From contig DOUW01000544.1 in NCBI GenBank assembly GCA_003520365.1, positions 1 through 5,766 of the forward strand: 5,766 nucleotides of DNA, in the 5' to 3' direction. Position 1 is the stretch's first letter. Each line of letters begins with the position of its first letter. Positions 5,548 to 5,766 of this stretch are shown here, one piece after another. Made by a program: the position numbers and the translations under genes. The notes beneath the pieces are model-generated. The model saw only the letters and a program-made list of their open reading frames with translations. It was not told the origin of the DNA and ran no database searches. The stretch is from Massilia sp. Its GTDB lineage: Bacteria; Pseudomonadota; Gammaproteobacteria; Burkholderiales; Burkholderiaceae_D.

Positions 5548-5766
5548 ATGAACCGTCTGCTCACGACATTGCTGATCTGGCTCCTGATGGCCGCACTGCC
5601 GCTGCACGCGGCGGCTGTTTCCATCAACATGTCCTGCGCGCCGGTTCCGCAGCAGGCCGGCGGACAGCCGGGCGCACACGGCCCGCACGGCGCACATGCG
5701 GCCTCCGCCGCGCCCGCATCTTCCACCGACAGCCATGCCCGTCACGATGCCCATGCCGGCCACCAC
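5548..5766 (+). CDS. Secreted His-rich protein, 5' part, cut by window edge
   Basis: The first 73 codons are in the window and the frame is open at the edge. MNRLLTTLLIWLLMAALPLH followed by AAA is a clear signal peptide (Arg3, hydrophobic core 4-18, cleavage after about residue 22 or 23). The mature part begins VSINMSC (Cys30) and turns into a low-complexity Ala/Gly/Pro/Ser segment with His at 44, 47, 50, 63, 66, 69, 72 and 73. The spaced histidines in a periplasmic protein suggest binding of a transition metal such as copper, nickel or zinc, but that is inferred from composition only and no family is assigned. There is no Shine-Dalgarno-like sequence before the ATG, and the extended -10 box ends just 10 bases upstream, so the transcript may be nearly leaderless. 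An earlier in-frame ATG at 5539 is followed directly by TGA, so 5548 is the start. Confidence 0.72.
   Translation, partial: MNRLLTTLLIWLLMAALPLHAAAVSINMSCAPVPQQAGGQPGAHGPHGAHAASAAPASSTDSHARHDAHAGHH

Noticed and set aside
5253..5766. Minus-strand frames (5253-5726 and 5509-5766) opposite the His-rich gene
   Set aside because: They cover the maeB upstream region and the signal-peptide gene in antisense, with no plausible start or domain.
1..5766. CRISPR arrays, tRNA/rRNA genes, insertion sequences
   Set aside because: No regularly spaced repeats, cloverleaf-like sequence, rRNA motif or transposase-like protein was found by reading both strands.

Overview
The window is GC-rich, densely coded DNA from a Gram-negative bacterium. 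The signal peptides, the lipobox, the DUF2501/YjjA-type protein and the MaeB-type malic enzyme all fit Proteobacteria. Codon and GC style suggest Betaproteobacteria, perhaps Oxalobacteraceae (Massilia/Janthinobacterium-like). That placement is an inference from style, not from a marker gene.

Layout, left to right. (1) 1-831, minus strand: a PDZ-domain lipoprotein (148-831) runs by a 4-base ATGA overlap into a gene that leaves the window (1-151); the junction could instead be a broken single gene. (2) 832-994: a divergent intergenic region, then a secreted DUF2501 (YjjA-like) protein on the plus strand (995-1417). (3) 1547-2709, minus strand: a two-gene toxin-antitoxin module, an XRE-type helix-turn-helix protein (2224-2709) followed with overlap by an AbiEii/AbiGii-type nucleotidyltransferase (1547-2233). 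A promoter-like region with overlapping palindromes lies just upstream. This block is visibly richer in A+T than its flanks and looks like an acquired defence or stress cassette. (4) 2710-3042: a gene-free stretch holding the module's promoter/operator and, at its right end, two tandem stem-loops that follow the malic enzyme gene. (5) 3043-5256, minus strand: a full-length MaeB-type malic enzyme with the C-terminal phosphotransacetylase-like domain. (6) 5257-5547: a divergent intergenic region with several small hairpins and an extended -10 promoter. (7) 5548 to the edge, plus strand: the start of a secreted His-rich protein, possibly metal-binding.

How the genes relate: the malic enzyme is central metabolism (malate to pyruvate, CO2 and a reduced nicotinamide cofactor) and is probably chromosomal core. 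The toxin-antitoxin pair is self-contained and likely autoregulated. The lipoprotein pair, the DUF2501 protein and the His-rich protein are envelope or periplasmic proteins with no evident link to one another. No tRNA, rRNA, CRISPR array, insertion sequence or attachment site was seen. The most system-like element is the XRE/nucleotidyltransferase pair; it belongs to a recognised class, but its antitoxin differs in build from classical AbiEi.
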